From positions 28,235,668 through 28,299,667 of the forward strand of contig CM046842.1 of the NCBI GenBank assembly GCA_025618425.1: a stretch of 64,000 nt of DNA, in the 5' to 3' direction. The notes beneath the pieces were generated by a model. The model was not told the origin of the DNA. It ran no database searches and saw nothing but the letters and a program-made list of their open reading frames with translations. The translations under genes and the position numbers were made by a program. The DNA is from Heliocidaris tuberculata (taxonomy: Eukaryota; Echinodermata; Echinoidea; Camarodonta; Echinometridae). This document shows positions 33,241 to 46,302 of this stretch, one piece after another (within the stretch, counting starts at the first letter, position 1; each line of letters starts with the position of its first letter).

Positions 33241-33429
33241 TTCTTTTCTCAGTTTTCTCCAAATATTCTGATTCTTGTTCTATTTTCCTCAGTTCGCATG
33301 TTTATCTTTTAAAAAAATATGTTATGTTCTAAAATGATAGCATGTAGATAAGACGTGGAAATCAATATCAGAAATTAAAGACGTGAATGATGATGGAAAA
33401 AAAACTTATAGTTTAAGGGCTAGGAAAAC

Positions 33430-34170
33430 GAGAGAAATGAACTTTTATAGGATAATGCAGTTTTGTATGTATTTTTGAATTTTCGAATTGAAAACTACAT
33501 TTAGATCTAAAGACAAAAAGACCCCTTTATTTGTAATGATATTAAAATTTTCCCCATGATCATTTTCTAGATGTGCAGCAAATAACTATTGTAGCGAAGA
33601 GACAAGTATATAGTACAATGAGGGGATTTTTACTTTTAGAATATCTTATTATGATATCATTAACTCATCAACCCAAATCAAATCAATACTAACATTTGTC
33701 CTTGCTGTCGGCCTGAGACCTGTAATAGCCGCCTTATTAACACTTTACTTTGTCATTGAGGACAATTGAAGTTTAACAGGGGATTTGCAGTTGGGCTCTC
33801 TCTCTCTCTCTCTCTCTCTTTCCTAATTCTTCTTTATATCAATAGTCAATAGACTTCCTGTCTTTTCAACATAACAACAAACGCTGGCGCGGATCGAACG
33901 CACGTATATTAAAAGCCGCCCCTCCCATTATTCCTCCGTCCCACGCATTCAACTCAACACAATAGGTCCGATCCCCATTATTATTTCTCCGAAGAACTAT
34001 AGCTCTATGCAAAATTTGAGACAAGCCATTCACTGTTCAAAGTAGCCTTTCAATGAACAGACTACGGGCTTCAGTGTATGATACATTATCTTGAAATATA
34101 TCAAACCCTAACTGATGTAATGGCAGGACCCTATCAAAAAAAAAGTATTAATCATGTAGCTTTCAATGCT
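33430..34170. repeat. Direct duplication, copy 1
   Basis: Matches 37300-38025 in direct orientation: 'gcgaagagacaag', 'gaggggatttttact', 'ctgtcggcctgag', 'caataggtccgatccc', 'gctctatgcaaaatttga'. No gene is recognised. The intervening 3 kb holds a hAT-like element and R2 repeats. Confidence 0.7.
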
Positions 34171-34495
34171 GGGTTAGTAATTGATTTGCCCCCAAGCCTC
34201 ATCAGTATAAATACTGATGAGGCTACCCATCAAATGTCAATATAGACATGATTTTTATTTATCAGTATTGTCATTGTTGTTATCGTGATTATTATGATTA
34301 AGATTATGATTAGCATTAGCATTATGGTTTTGATGTTGTTGTTATTATTATTTATTATTATCATCATCATCATCATCATAGTCATAATGGTATTGGAGCT
34401 ATTTTTTACATCACATGTGTTGATTTTCGGGGGTAGTGTATTAAAGAAGTGAAACTTATTGAGCCATATGAGTAAAGCATGGCGTGGTATTTCAA

Positions 34496-35512
34496 CATTG
34501 GCGTAGCCAGGATTTTTCAATGGGGGGGGGGGGGCAGACGTGAAGGATCCAACCGCGTAGCCAGGATTTCATTTTAGGGGGATTGGGTTGTGAGAACGCG
34601 AAACGTGCGAAATTGGTGATTAGCACGCAAAGCGTGAAGGGAGGGGGGAGTTTGAGAGAAAGATAACGGCTCGCAGCACCTTTTTCTTAGGCGGAAAGTT
34701 AGTTCGACGCCCGGACTGCTTTTCAGTTATTTGGACGCAATACTGCACTGTATGTAACAGAGGTGGGTGCAGGTAGGAGGGAGTTCCCCCCCCCCCCTCC
34801 CGCCCAAAGCGCGAAAGCTCTGACGTTTTATAGCAAATTTGAGAGAAAGATAACGGCTCGCAGCACCTTTTTTTTAGGCGGAAAGTTAGTTCAACGCCCG
34901 GGCTGCTTTTCAATTATTTGGACGCAATAATGCACTGTAACAGGGGTGGGTGCAGGGAGAGGGGACTTTTCCCCCTCCCGCGCGAAGCGCGAAAGCTATG
35001 ACGTTTTAACAAATATGAGAGAAAGATAACGGCTCGCAGCACCTTTTTTTTAGGCGGAAAGTTAGTTCAACGCCCGGGCTGCTTTTCAATTATTTGGACG
35101 CAATAATGCACTGTAACAGGGGTGGGTGCAGGGAGAGGGGACTTTTCCCCCTCCCGCGCGAAGCGCGAAAGCTATGACGTTTTAACAAATATGAGAGAAA
35201 GATAACAGCTCGTAGCAAGCAATTTCTTTAGGCGGAAAGTTATAGTTCGACGCTCGGACTGCTTTTCAATAATTTGGACGCAATATTTCACTGTAGGTAA
35301 TAGGTGTGGGTGCAGGGAAGGGGGAGTTATTTTCCCCTTCCCGCGCGAAGCGCGAAAACTTTGACGTTTTAGCAAATTGTGATTGAAAGGTAACGACTCG
35401 CAGCGCCTTTTTAGGTTTTTTGGGTCTCACTTCTCCCGCTTTTTCGTTTTCACTTTTTTTAGGGGCTGAATAGGGGGGCCAGTGCCCCCATGGGCCCCTG
35501 GCTATGCCTATG
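34496..35512. mobile_element. hAT-like non-autonomous element with 8-bp TSD
   Basis: Terminal inverted repeats CATTGGCGTAGCCAGG and (inverted) CATAGGCATAGCCAGG, flanked on both sides by TATTTCAA (34488-34495 and 35513-35520). An 8-bp duplication is the hAT signature. The interior is not coding and is made mostly of a 176-188 bp tandem repeat. Confidence 0.8.
34654..35380. repeat. 176-188 bp tandem repeat inside the hAT-like element
   Basis: The word 'gagaaagataac(g/a)gctcg' recurs at 34654, 34841, 35017 and 35193, with a degenerate fifth at 35381. Each unit includes 'ggcggaaagtta', 'ttatttggacgcaat' and 'aagcgcgaaa'. The second and third units are almost identical. Confidence 0.8.
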
Positions 35513-35924
35513 TATTTCAAGTATACAAATCGGAGATTAAAAACCATTAAATAGGAAAGGGACAGTACAGATTTTCCTAGATTTCCCCTTCAAATGGGAT
35601 TAAAGTGGCAAAACAAAAGCTTATGAAAGATAAGGGATCTTGTAGTCCAGACAGAAAGAGGAATGAAGATTGAATCAACGCCGATATCCAGGGGCATCGC
35701 TAGAACATTTGAATGGGGATGGGGTGGGACACCCAAATTTGCCAACAGATTTTTAGGGTGTGGCACCTAAATTTGCCAAAAAATGCAACACGGTACACCC
35801 TAATCTCCCCTCACATAATGATACAAGAAAATCGCAGATGTAGAAGTCATGATCATACGGGCCCATTTTTGCAAGGGGATAGGCTGACGCCTTTTACCCG
35901 AATATCAACTTTTCAACTTCTAAA

Positions 35925-35957
<33 letters not shown>

Positions 35958-35961
35958 CAAA

Positions 35962-35992
<31 letters not shown>

Positions 35993-36619
35993 TTTTCTTA
36001 GTAAAAATGTACAGAAGTTACATATCAAGAAAACTTCACTACCCAAATATGTGGATATTCTGGCACCTCTCTACCCGAATATGAAGTGGTGGCTGGCCAT
36101 ACATCGGAAATTTGAAAATCCTCGGGAGGTGGCTATGTACAGCCCATTGCCGAAGGGGGACGCATTTTGCCCGAATATTATCTATTCACTTTTTTGAAGG
36201 CGAGGAAAAAAAAAAACAACCAAAAAAAAAAACAACAAACAAACAAAAAAAAGTTTTTCCTTCTTTTTCTTTGCTTTCCTTTTGCTTTCCCTCTTTTCTT
36301 TCTATTTTAGTTTTGAATTCCTTTCCTTTTCCTTTTCTCCCCCTTTCCCTTTTCCTTTCTCTTTTCTCCTTTTTCTTTTCTCTTTCCTCTTCCCTCTCCC
36401 CATTTTCTCCCTCCTTTTTTTGGCGACAGAGGTGGCGCATTTGCCGACAGCAACCCCCCCCCCCCCATCGACGCCGCTGCCGATAACTCTTATCGTCATC
36501 CTTACTATAATTTGGCTAAGCTCATCCCTCGATGGACCCTACAGATCTAGAAGGCCAGCGGTTCCCCATAAACTTACTTCCAGTTCAAAGCGCTGTCGGC
36601 GAAAATATAAACCGTTTTC

Positions 36620-36890
36620 TTTTTCCTGACAATTATAGATGATTTGCATCTGCTATCATTTTGGTTGTTGTTGGTCCTAACCCCCTCTCCCCTCTTCCCT
36701 CGAGAACCTTGGGAAGGCCTTTGGTGTATTCCCAATATCATATGCCTAGTTAGAATTTAAAGTTGGCCATTATTTCTCCTTTCCACTGCTTAAATTTTCG
36801 GTTCCACACTCGCCACAAATATATCTGGGAAATTTGTTTCTGCTACCCCCCCCCCCAAAAGAAAAAAAATAGTGGAAAGTTAATATTCGG
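36620..36890. repeat. Short direct duplicate of 38625-38905
   Basis: Shared words 'tttgcatctgc', 'cctcgagaaccttgggaag', 'cattcccaat', 'cgccacaaata' and a following C tract. No gene. Confidence 0.6.
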
Positions 36891-37108
36891 AAAAAGGCAC
36901 CCCTTCAATAATGGGCTGCGCCCCCCCCCCCCTCCCCCTGACGATTTTTTTAAGTTCCGATATTCGGGCAACAATGCAACACTTCATATTCAGGTAGAGA
37001 GGTGCCAGAATATTCAAATATTTGGGCAGCCAGGATAATTATGTAACTTCTGTATTTAGATTAGAATAGTGGCCGCCTGGCCGGTATGATCAATCTCTCT
37101 CTCTATGT

Positions 37109-37139
<31 letters not shown>

Positions 37140-37299
37140 GGGAATTAGGGTATAGCCACTGAACTCTATAGGTACAGCTTAGGGTGGGGCATTTTTTAAA
37201 GGCAAATTCGAGTGTCAGACCTTAAAGATTTGTCGGAAAATTTTTGGCGTCATCCCCTCCCCATTCAAAATTTTCTAGCGACGTCTCTGCAGAAAGTGA

Positions 37300-38025
37300 A
37301 ACTAGTATAAGATAATGAGAAATACAGTTTTTTATGTCTTTTGAAATTATCGAATTGAAAATTACATTTAAAACTAAATACCAAAAGAGCCCTTTGCATG
37401 CAATAATATTTGTCCGCATGAGCATATTCTTTTTAGAGTGCGTGTCGTTTTAGCTTGATCTAATCTAGATATGCAGCAAAAAAGTAGCGAAGAGGCAAGT
37501 ATGGTATAATGAGGGGATTTTTACTCTAGAATATATCATGAATCCATCAAACCAAATCAAATCAATACTATCATCAGTCCATGCTGTCGGCCTGAGTCCT
37601 GTAATAGCCGCCTATGCATAACATGTTGTTATGTCCTTGAGGGAAGTTCAGTTTAACAGGGATTAGCAGTAGGGCTCTCTCTCTCTCCTATTACTTCTTT
37701 ATATCAGTAGTCAATAGACTTCCTGTCTTTTCATCATAAGAACAAACGCTGACGCTGCTCGAACGCACGTATAACCAAAGCCGCCTCTCCATTATTCCTC
37801 CGTGCTACCTACATGCATTCAACTCAACACAATAGGTCCGATCCCGATTATTATTTCTTCTTCGAACTATATAGCTCTATGCAAAATTTGACACAAGCCT
37901 TTCACTGAAGTAGCTTTTCATTGCACAGAGTAGGGACTTCAGTGTATGATACATATCTTGAAATATATTAAACCCTAACTGATGGCAGCACCCTATAAAA
38001 AAGTGCTTAACTAAAGGCCACGTGC
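37300..38025. repeat. Direct duplication, copy 2
   Basis: Counterpart of 33430-34170, with a shorter (CT)n tract and several indels. Confidence 0.7.
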
Positions 38026-38624
38026 AGTTGATGTGATTCCCCCTCTGTTTTTCTATAGTCTTCTTTTTCTTATTTTCTTGACTTCTCCATGTTATCAATA
38101 CTTTTTCCATTTCTTCTCTTTCGTTCTTCGTCTCTCCATATCATTTATAATTTCCTAGAATAAGGGGATTAAATAATCCCAGACTGATGTATATGGTTAT
38201 TTTTAACTTAATTTCCATGATAATGGAAGGATCATACAAACTAAAACGATATATTTGTGGCTATCGTAATTACGACTCTGTTTTCAGTATATTAATAAAC
38301 ATTGACGTCGATCAATTACATTGCAATGTTTTTAAGTCATCTTTATTCTGAAAATCAGATAAAATTCACGAATTTTTTTCATATTTCGGGGAGGAAAACA
38401 CATCAGGAAAAACTTTCTTGGCCCTGTAGCTTAATTCCTTCGCCACCCCATAGTATTTCAGAATACGGCCAGTCAGCAGTATTCTGAAAAACTATTTCCA
38501 GGTTGACAAAAATTGTTAATCTTAATCCTGCCCCTAACTCCCTTCCCCATACTTCCCCTATTAAAGTCTGCGACACAAACTCTATTTTGACTTTGACCGT
38601 TTTGTCAATTTCTTACTGGAGTTC

Positions 38625-38811
38625 TAAATCTTCGGCTCATAATTCCTTTTCATTTCCCTGACAATTCGAGATAATTTGCATCTGCCATCACAACATTGTT
38701 TTCCTAACTCCCTCCCCTTTCCCCTCGAGAACCTTGGGAAGTCATGTGGTGCATTCCCAATGCCATATGTACCTAGTTAAAAATATAAGTTGGATATTAT
38801 TTCCCCCTTCC

Positions 38812-38855
<44 letters not shown>

Positions 38856-38905
38856 GACACCCGCCACAAATACGATCTGGGGAATTTTATTGCTCCTAGA
38901 CCCCC
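38625..38905. repeat. Short direct duplicate of 36620-36890, with (TG)n
   Basis: Contains a (TG)n run of about 18 units at 38815-38850 that is absent from the partner. Confidence 0.6.
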
Positions 38906-38968
38906 CCCCCCCCCCCAACACACACAGACACCAAATGCCCCTCGGGTTTAGCGCCCTTGGAGGGTAGG

Positions 38969-39903
38969 CAGAGGCGGCGCCCTCGTGGGAGCAGGGGGGG
39001 GGGGGGGGACCACTTTTGAAGTACCCAAAACGTGTCCCTTTTTTCTGAAAACTGTTCCCTTTCTCTCTTATAGGTGCCCTTTTCTCCTTTTGATAAATGC
39101 CCCTAATTCTGTCTAATTTGTGACCTTTTCTCATTTCATAAGAGCATTTATGCTTCTGGTAGGTGCCCATTTTCCCTTCTAATAAGTGCCCTTTTCCCCC
39201 TTCTGATAATTACCCCTTTCCCTACGTAATATGTGCCCTCTTCCTCATAATTGCCTCTTTTCACCTCTTTTAATTGCCCCTTCCCACCTCTGATAAGCAC
39301 CCTTTCCTCTTCTGATAAATGCCCCTTTTACCAATATTTCCCACTGTTTCTTACAAAAAGAGCCATATTTATATAGCTTCAAATAATCGGTGCGACTTAA
39401 CAGGTACCCATTACTAAACTACAATGTAAAGCAGTGGGGCTGGAGGCAAGAGGGGCATGCCATGCCCCCCCCCCCCCCGACAAAGTGTTTGTCATTCCGC
39501 TCTCTCGAATATGCCATAATACTACCAAGTAAGGATAATATTTTCCGAAAATTTCCCCGAAACTTTTATAATACATAATGAAATCAAGCATTTATCATAT
39601 TAAATTATGTTGATATCGATGAAATCCTAAAGAAAAACGACAGGGTTAAAGCACGAATTAAAATATCTTTCGACATTCCCCAAATTAAGTTTCTCTTGTC
39701 ATTTTCATTATATCGCCGTAAAAAAAAAATGCACAAACATAGGACTTCAACGTTAGAAAAAAGTCTGAAAACTTTTGCTCCTCGCTTCGCTCGCACATGG
39801 ATCATTAGACTATCACACATTACTGCCAGTTAGGGAAGCTGAAACATGTCCAGAACCACAATAAAAAGGAAGAAGATGATGCTTGATATGCCTTAATCAT
39901 GTT
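38969..39903 (-). mobile_element. Truncated copy of the 44.3-kb hAT-like element
   Basis: Starts CAGAGGCGGCGCCC and reads as the reverse complement of the outer element at 44339-52535, with repeated 'tgcccctttt' spacing words and the shared block 'ccacaataaaaaggaagaag'. The other terminus is missing and similarity stops near 39903. Confidence 0.6.
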
Positions 39904-40649
39904 CGGGGACGGGGCAGGACTTCTATTTAGAATTTTCACTGCTAATTTTGACTAAATTATATTCACCGGCTTGCATGCACAAGCTTAAAAATAAACCGAC
40001 TTTAATTTGTCAAGAACTTCAAGACCCACCCCCTTCCCACTCCCGAATTTTTCGCACCCGTAAATAAAAGAACAGCTCACTTATGATCAAATCCTGGCGT
40101 ATAGCCATATTTTCTCGTGGGAGGGGCTGATGCCTTTCAACCGAGTATCATGTTTGCATGTAATCTAAAAATGAAAATAAATGAATAAATTGCGAGCCAG
40201 CGAATTCGCATACTTTTCGTAATGATTTTTTTTTTTCACCCTCTTTCACCTTCTCTTTTTTCTCTGTTATGTGACTGAAAGGGAAGGGGAGGGTGTATTC
40301 GCGTGTGTTGCGAGTATTGCGGCGGGGACCCTTGGACAGGGTCCTTTAAACAAAAAACGTCCTTGAACATGTGTGACCCGACACCACAAAACAACACCCC
40401 CCCCCCCGAAAAAACAAACAAACAAACAAACAAAAACATCAACAACAACAAAAAACAAACAAACAAAGAAACAAACACACAAACAAACAAACAAATCTGA
40501 TTTTATTCTATTTGGATAGAACAAAGTCTCAGCTTTAAACTTGAAACTTTATAACCCTTTTGATTTAGCGAACGAAAAGAGCTTGTAAGATAGGTTTGCT
40601 GGTATCAGTTAGGGAGGAAATGAGCTCTAAAGTTGAGGCCTATATTTGA

Positions 40650-40830
40650 TTTGATCGATTTACATACATACATACAGCGCCTTTCCATATAAACATGCTC
40701 AAGGCGCTTTACAATAAGAAAAAATGAAACAAAGTAATTATTTTGCTCTCCAAGTGCACACAACCAAATCCAATCATAGAGAAAACAAATAAGTCTTAAG
40801 ATTTCTTTTGAAAGATTCAGCTGAAGGGCA
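40650..40830. repeat. Dispersed repeat with 'gctcaaggcgctttacaat'
   Basis: Carries 'agcgcctttccat', 'atgctcaaggcgctttacaa' and 'aaataagtcttaagatttct', words I associate with widespread invertebrate interspersed repeats. A related 'gatgctcaaggcgcc' occurs at 63640. The class is not certain. Confidence 0.4.
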
Positions 40831-41061
40831 GGAACGAATGTTTAAGGGTAGACAATTCTTATTTTATTTACCAATTATAAAAACATATATATAATAACAT
40901 ACATGATAACATAAGAAAATAATATTGGAAGGATCGCCCTGATCAGCCTAGCCTCTTGTCGAGGCCCTGGCGCTGTTGGAATCCTTGGCGATCGATATGG
41001 AGGCAAAATTTCGGGTGGCGAGCGAAGCGAGCCAGAAAAACCGAGGCGCTATCGACTAGAA

Positions 41062-41809
41062 ATGAATAAAGTAATACACATTTTTGAATGTATTCCATAC
41101 GATTGGCAAAACTCTCTGAAAAAAAGGTGATATTGTGAATGAAGATAGCGAGTTGAATCTGGAATTTCAATTTAAAGGTAAAATTATTTCTTTGCAAGAT
41201 ATTACATCAAAAATAATATATGATATTCTATTAAACATGAGAACAGAAAAATCACCGGCTATACAAAAGCTAGAGCAAACGTATGATATTTCAGAAAAAA
41301 ATGCCACAATGTTATTTTTGAGACCAAGGAAGTCCACCTTAAATAGTAAGCTCAGAGAATTTCAATTCAAAATGCTTTATAATCTTATTTACACAAACAA
41401 ATATTTGTTTTTATTTAAAAATGTAGCAGATAATTTATGTTCTTTCTGTCATAAAGAGGAGGAAACCTATGAACATTTATTCTTTTCATGTGAAAGGATA
41501 AAAATGTTATGGACTGATTGTGGTAATTTATTTCAGATTCCTGATATTAGAAATATAAGTTGGAAAGGGGTCCATGTTGGAGTAAAAGGGTCAAATGTAG
41601 GTGAGGAACAGTTATTAAATCATGTAATAATCTTGATAAAGTATATGATATTTATTAATAGTAGAACTAAAAGAAAACCTCCCACTCCTAATGAGATCAA
41701 GAAAAGAATAGAAAAAGACAAACAAGAAGAAAGAAAATTAGCTGAACAGAGAGGAATATTAACAAGACATTTTAGAAAATGGGATAAGTTTATTTGCTTG
41801 GGATGCTGA
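41062..41809 (+). pseudogene. C-terminal end of an L1/Tx1-type retrotransposon ORF2, 5'-truncated
   Basis: Open frame 41135-41809 encodes a C-terminal reverse-transcriptase tail with the zinc-binding pattern CSFC-x8-H-x4-C (CSFCHKEEETYEHLFFSC), preceded by REFQFKMLYNLIYTNKYLF, as in zf-RVT regions of L1/Tx1-like elements. The same protein can be followed upstream from 41062 (NKVIHIFECIPYDW) in another frame, with a one-base slip in the A run near 41126. The catalytic reverse transcriptase and endonuclease are absent, so it is a dead 5'-truncated insertion. A G-rich 3' UTR and poly(A) follow. Confidence 0.75.
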
Positions 41810-42278
41810 GGCAGAAGCAAGTTTCGTAAAGCGAGTCTGATACTCTTTTTTTTGCTTTTGGTTTTGGTTTTTATTTGGAAATTGATCAGAGCTCAGTCTG
41901 CCTACAGAGGAGCGGATGAAGGGAGATGGGGTGGGGGTGGGGAGAGAGGGCCTGCTTTTTTTGGGGGGGGGGGGGGGGGGGGTGGGGGGTCTGGGGGGGG
42001 GGGGGGAGGTTGTAGGTTGTATGGATCCTTTTTATTTTCACTCGGTGAACATGTATACTGTTTCTAGCTTTAAATGGTTGTTTATATTACATAATGGATA
42101 TCAGGTGATAAAAAAAAATTTAAAGTATGTTGTATACAATTATCGAATTGAGTTTATTTGAATGTATTGATATCAATTTGAGAATTTATGATACTCTTTT
42201 TTTCTATGTTACATGTACTATACGCTCATTATTTGTTCATTGAATGAAAAATAAAATACTTCTTAAAACAAAAAAAAT
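41810..42278 (+). mobile_element. 3' UTR and poly(A) tail of the L1-type element
   Basis: G-rich tract (41956-42008), AATAAA near 42250 and an A-rich end (42265-42278), as expected of an L1-like 3' end. Target duplication was not identified. Confidence 0.55.
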
Positions 42279-42830
42279 ACACTGAACTTGCAATTCAGCC
42301 TATAATTAACTTAAATAGGACCTACTCTCAGTCGGAGAGGAGGAGATCAATTAACTCGCCGTTCAGACCGAAATCGTTTTGAATCTGTAACGGTCAACGA
42401 AGCACTCACGTTCAGAAGTTCACCTTTTTACCAAAATTTCCCCCTCTCGTTTCTCCATTGTTTGTGGGCGGATTTCGCTCAGAATTTCAGGAATGATTTG
42501 AAAGAGTCATATCGATGTGCACATGAAAAAAAAAATAAAATGATGAATTACTTTTCATTTTATCAAACCTTTCATGTTTTGTTGTCCTTCAAAACTACCC
42601 TCAGATTATTTACAGACAAATCCTGACGTTTCGCTCAATATTCATTATCAAGTACATACATATTCTTGAGACTTTTACGGACCTCGTGACGAAATTTTCG
42701 CCGTGCCGAAGCCTTACTTTCGGAGATATAATGGAAAATATATTGGGTTATTTTCACAAACTGAAAACTGTGTAGGAACAGTGGCCAAAGACATCATCTT
42801 GTTATCTTTTTAATTTTCTTCTTCCTCCCC
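42279..42830. other. No recognised feature
   Basis: Unique-looking sequence between the L1-type tail and the compound microsatellite. No open frame or splice pair that I can support. Confidence 0.3.
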
Positions 42831-42836
42831 TTCTTC

Positions 42837-42868
<32 letters not shown>

Positions 42869-42947
42869 CTTCTTCTTCTTCTTCTTCTTCTTCTTCTTCT
42901 TCTTCTTCTTCTTCTTCTTCTTCTTCTTCCTCCTCCTCTTCTTTATG

Positions 42948-43010
<63 letters not shown>
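42831..43010. repeat. Compound (TTC)n-(ATA)n microsatellite
   Basis: About 30 TTC units followed by about 20 ATA units. It gives false poly-Glu and poly-Tyr/Leu frames. Confidence 0.95.
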
Positions 43011-43011
<1 letters not shown>

Positions 43012-44208
43012 CAAAATATACATGTAATTATTATTATCATTATCATAATTATTTCTTTTACTATTATTATCAGTGGTGGATTTAGGGGGGTACATCCAGC
43101 CCGTGCCCCACCCCCCTTGAAAGAAAAATGTACATTGTACCCCCCCCCCCCCGATTATTAATATAACATTTCTCTTATTACTACTGCTACTGCATATTTT
43201 ATTTTCATGATTGATCAAAATCAGTGGACTAGCAATGAAGTCGTAGCAGCAGCAGCAGCACTAGAAGTAGTAGTAGATTTTATAAATAGAATCATCGTGT
43301 CAAAGTAGAAGCTCCCCTTCCTCCTGTTCCACACCAGATCGATGACCTCATTGACCTGGCACACACAGCCAAGCGCACTGGTTCAGCTGCTGCAGCAGAC
43401 GACATGAGAGTTTACTAAGTACATGTCAGTGCTGTGTCGATGGTAAACGGTAAAGCCATGAGGTCGATAATTAGTTTATTTCAGGATTATTTCCGTAAAT
43501 ATATATTTGCTATGAATTTCTGAGGCATTTGGAAGATTATTCAAATCTTCCAAAGATTACATTTTCCCCCACGAAATCACGTGAAAGCCGTTTTATGTTT
43601 CAAACCCAACAAGAATTAGCATAATGTGTGGGACTGTATTATTGAGAATGACGTCATCGCCACGGAAAGCGACTCGGTAGATCAGCGTTCGGATTCAAGG
43701 TACAAAAATGCATTGTATTTGATTTTTTACAGACATTTTCGGATGCATGGTTTTTAGAAAATGATATTTCACACAAAGTATCTTCAATATCTGATTAATG
43801 ACATACTCCAATATCTCTTTTGTTTTCCGATTAGAAATGTGTAATTTTAATGCATATTTTGGACTTTTATTTTGTATTTTTAATGTAATGTTTCTTGTAC
43901 GTTTGTCCCCGTTTTTCCATCGATTTTGAAAAAAAAATATGATGACTAGTTAACCTGCTGATTCCCATTTTCAAAACCATTAAGATCATTCAGATTCATG
44001 GTCATATGCCAAAGTTATAGCAGTTTTGCTTCGACACTTCCCCAGCGGTTTCACCGAACATCGTGTTCATTCAATAGAAAAGCGAGGTCAAATCAATGCG
44101 AATTCTTGGGTTAATTGCACCGTTCGGCACTGCCTGCTCTTTTCTTGTTCACATTGATTAACCCATGCAATTGGTTTTACATAGAAGTTACATATAGTCT
44201 GGGAACCT
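43011..44208. other. Intergenic sequence, no gene recognised
   Basis: Contains a 'gtggatttagggggg' poly-C/G stretch near 43080-43152 and GCA/GTA trinucleotide runs near 43240-43275. Nothing with coding support. Confidence 0.3.
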
Positions 44209-45200
44209 TCCCGAAATAGTCACCCCATTTTACATAAATTATGAGATTTAACCCCCTTACAGTTACTTAGACTATCCATGTTATTCACAAAGAGCTTGTC
44301 AGCTTGAAGCGGGTTTGGCCTGGGCAATTTCTCTACGTCAGAGGCAGCGGAGCGTCTTTCAAAGTGGGCGGGGGGGGGGGGGGGGGGGCACCAGCACAAT
44401 TAGGGCACTTTTGGGGAAAAGGGGGCACCTACAAGGGGTGAACATAAAACGAAAAAAGGGACAATTTTTGTGACATTGGTATTACCCTACAGCCCAGTTA
44501 ACATGATTAATACATTATCAAGCATCATCTTCTTCCTTTTTATTGTGGTTCTGGACACTGATTCAGCTTCCCCAATAAATTAGCAGTTGTGTGTGGTGAG
44601 ATAATGACTCATGTGCGAGCGAGCGAAGCGAGCGAGCAAAAATTTTCAGACTTTTTTCTAATGCTGAATTCCTTTGGTTGAGAATCATTTATAGCGATGT
44701 AATGAAATTGACAACAGCAAATTCATTGGGGGAATGTCGAATTATCTTTTAATTCATACATTATCCCTGTCGCTTTTCTTTAGGATTATATCTATATCAA
44801 CATACTTTATGCGATCTGCTTGCTTTCATAAGAGCTAGCGAGCGTAGCGAGGGAGTTTTGGGGAGATTTTCAGAAAATATTGCCCTTAATTGGTGTAAAT
44901 TATGGGCATATTCGAGCGAGCGGAATAAGAATTCCTTTACTGGGGGGGGGGGGTAGGCATTATGCCCCTCTTGCCTCCAGCTCCACTGCCTTACATTGTA
45001 GTAATATGTGTACCTGCTACTGCATAAAGCCGCATCGATACTTTGAAGTTAGATATGGCTTTTTTTGTAAGAAACAACTAGAAACATACGTAAAAGGGGG
45101 CATTTATCCGAAGAGGAAAGGGCGCTTATCTGAGCCGGAATGGGGCACTTAAAGAAGTGAAAAGGGGCACTCATGAGAAGAGGAAAATGGCACATATTAG

Positions 45201-46198
45201 CAGTGGCGGCACCAGGGGGGGGGCCATGGGGGGGGGGGCATTTGCCCCCCCTCCCCCAGTCAGAAGCTTTGCCCCCTCAGTTGCCCCCCCCCCCAATAAT
45301 TTTCGGAGTGAAAAAAATAAAAAGGGTTGAAAAAAAATGAAAAAGAAAAGAAAAGAGGAAAGAAAAAAAGTGAAAAAAGGAATGGAGAAAAGAAGGAAAA
45401 GAAAGAAAAACGGAAACTTGGAAAGCAGTGGCGGCATCAAGGTGGGGGGGGGGGGCATGGGGCAAATTTGTTTGCTCAGCTCGTGTAAATATCCTCATAT
45501 TTGGGTAGTTTTATAGCCGAATAATTTCTGTACATTTCCACTATAATAGTGTCAAAATTTTTGCTCGCTCGCTTCGCTCGCTCGCCAATGCAGGCCTATA
45601 ACTCCACCACATAATCAGGCCCGCGAGAGATGATCAAATGTCCTCACATTGGGGTAGTTTTATAGCCAAATAATCATTTCTGTACATTTTCACCACAAAA
45701 AGTTTCAAAATTTTTGCCCGTTCGCAATGTATAACTACTACCTTGTTATCGGGCAGCAAGATGCTCAAATGTCCTCATGTCTGGGTAGTTTCATAGCCGA
45801 ATATAATTTCTGTACATTTTCACGACAAAAAGTGTTCGCAATAAATAACTACCACCTCATAATCGGGCAGCAAGATGCTCAAATGTCCTCATGCATATTG
45901 GGGTAGTTTTATAGCCGAATATGTAATTTCTGTACATTTTTACTACGAAAAATGTCAAAATTTTTGCTCGCTCGCTTCGCTCGCTCGCAGTATATAACTA
46001 ACACCTCTTTATAATCGGCCAGTTCAGCTAGATGCTCAAATGTCCTCATATTGGGTAGGTTTATAGCCGAATATTCTGTACATTTTTCACTACAAAAAGT
46101 GTCAAATTTTTTTTTGTCCGCCCTTGCCCCCCCCCAACATTTTCTTTTGCCCCCCATTTGCCCCCCCCCCCACTTTAAAAATCCTGGTGCCGCCACTG
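45201..46198. mobile_element. Inner hAT-like element TE1 (left flank of composite)
   Basis: 998 bp with TIRs CAGTGGCGGCACCAGG at both ends. Its left flank is CATATTAG (45193-45200) but its right flank is unrelated (GGAATACT). The interior has 4-5 copies of a ~120-bp unit ('caaatgtcctcat…tttatagccgaat…tctgtacattt') with GCTCGCTCGCTTCGCTCGCT palindromes. Confidence 0.75.
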
Positions 46199-46302
46199 GG
46201 AATACTCACATGTACCCCTGCATTATTAAACACAAAGTGCAACTTTTTTTTCTACTACCGACTGCAATAAAAACCAAAATTTCATCATGACAACATAATT
46301 GG

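Noticed and set aside
42810..43046. Poly-Glu and poly-Tyr frames, and the poly-Phe frame at 62888-63127.
   Set aside because: Translation of CTT/ATA microsatellites.
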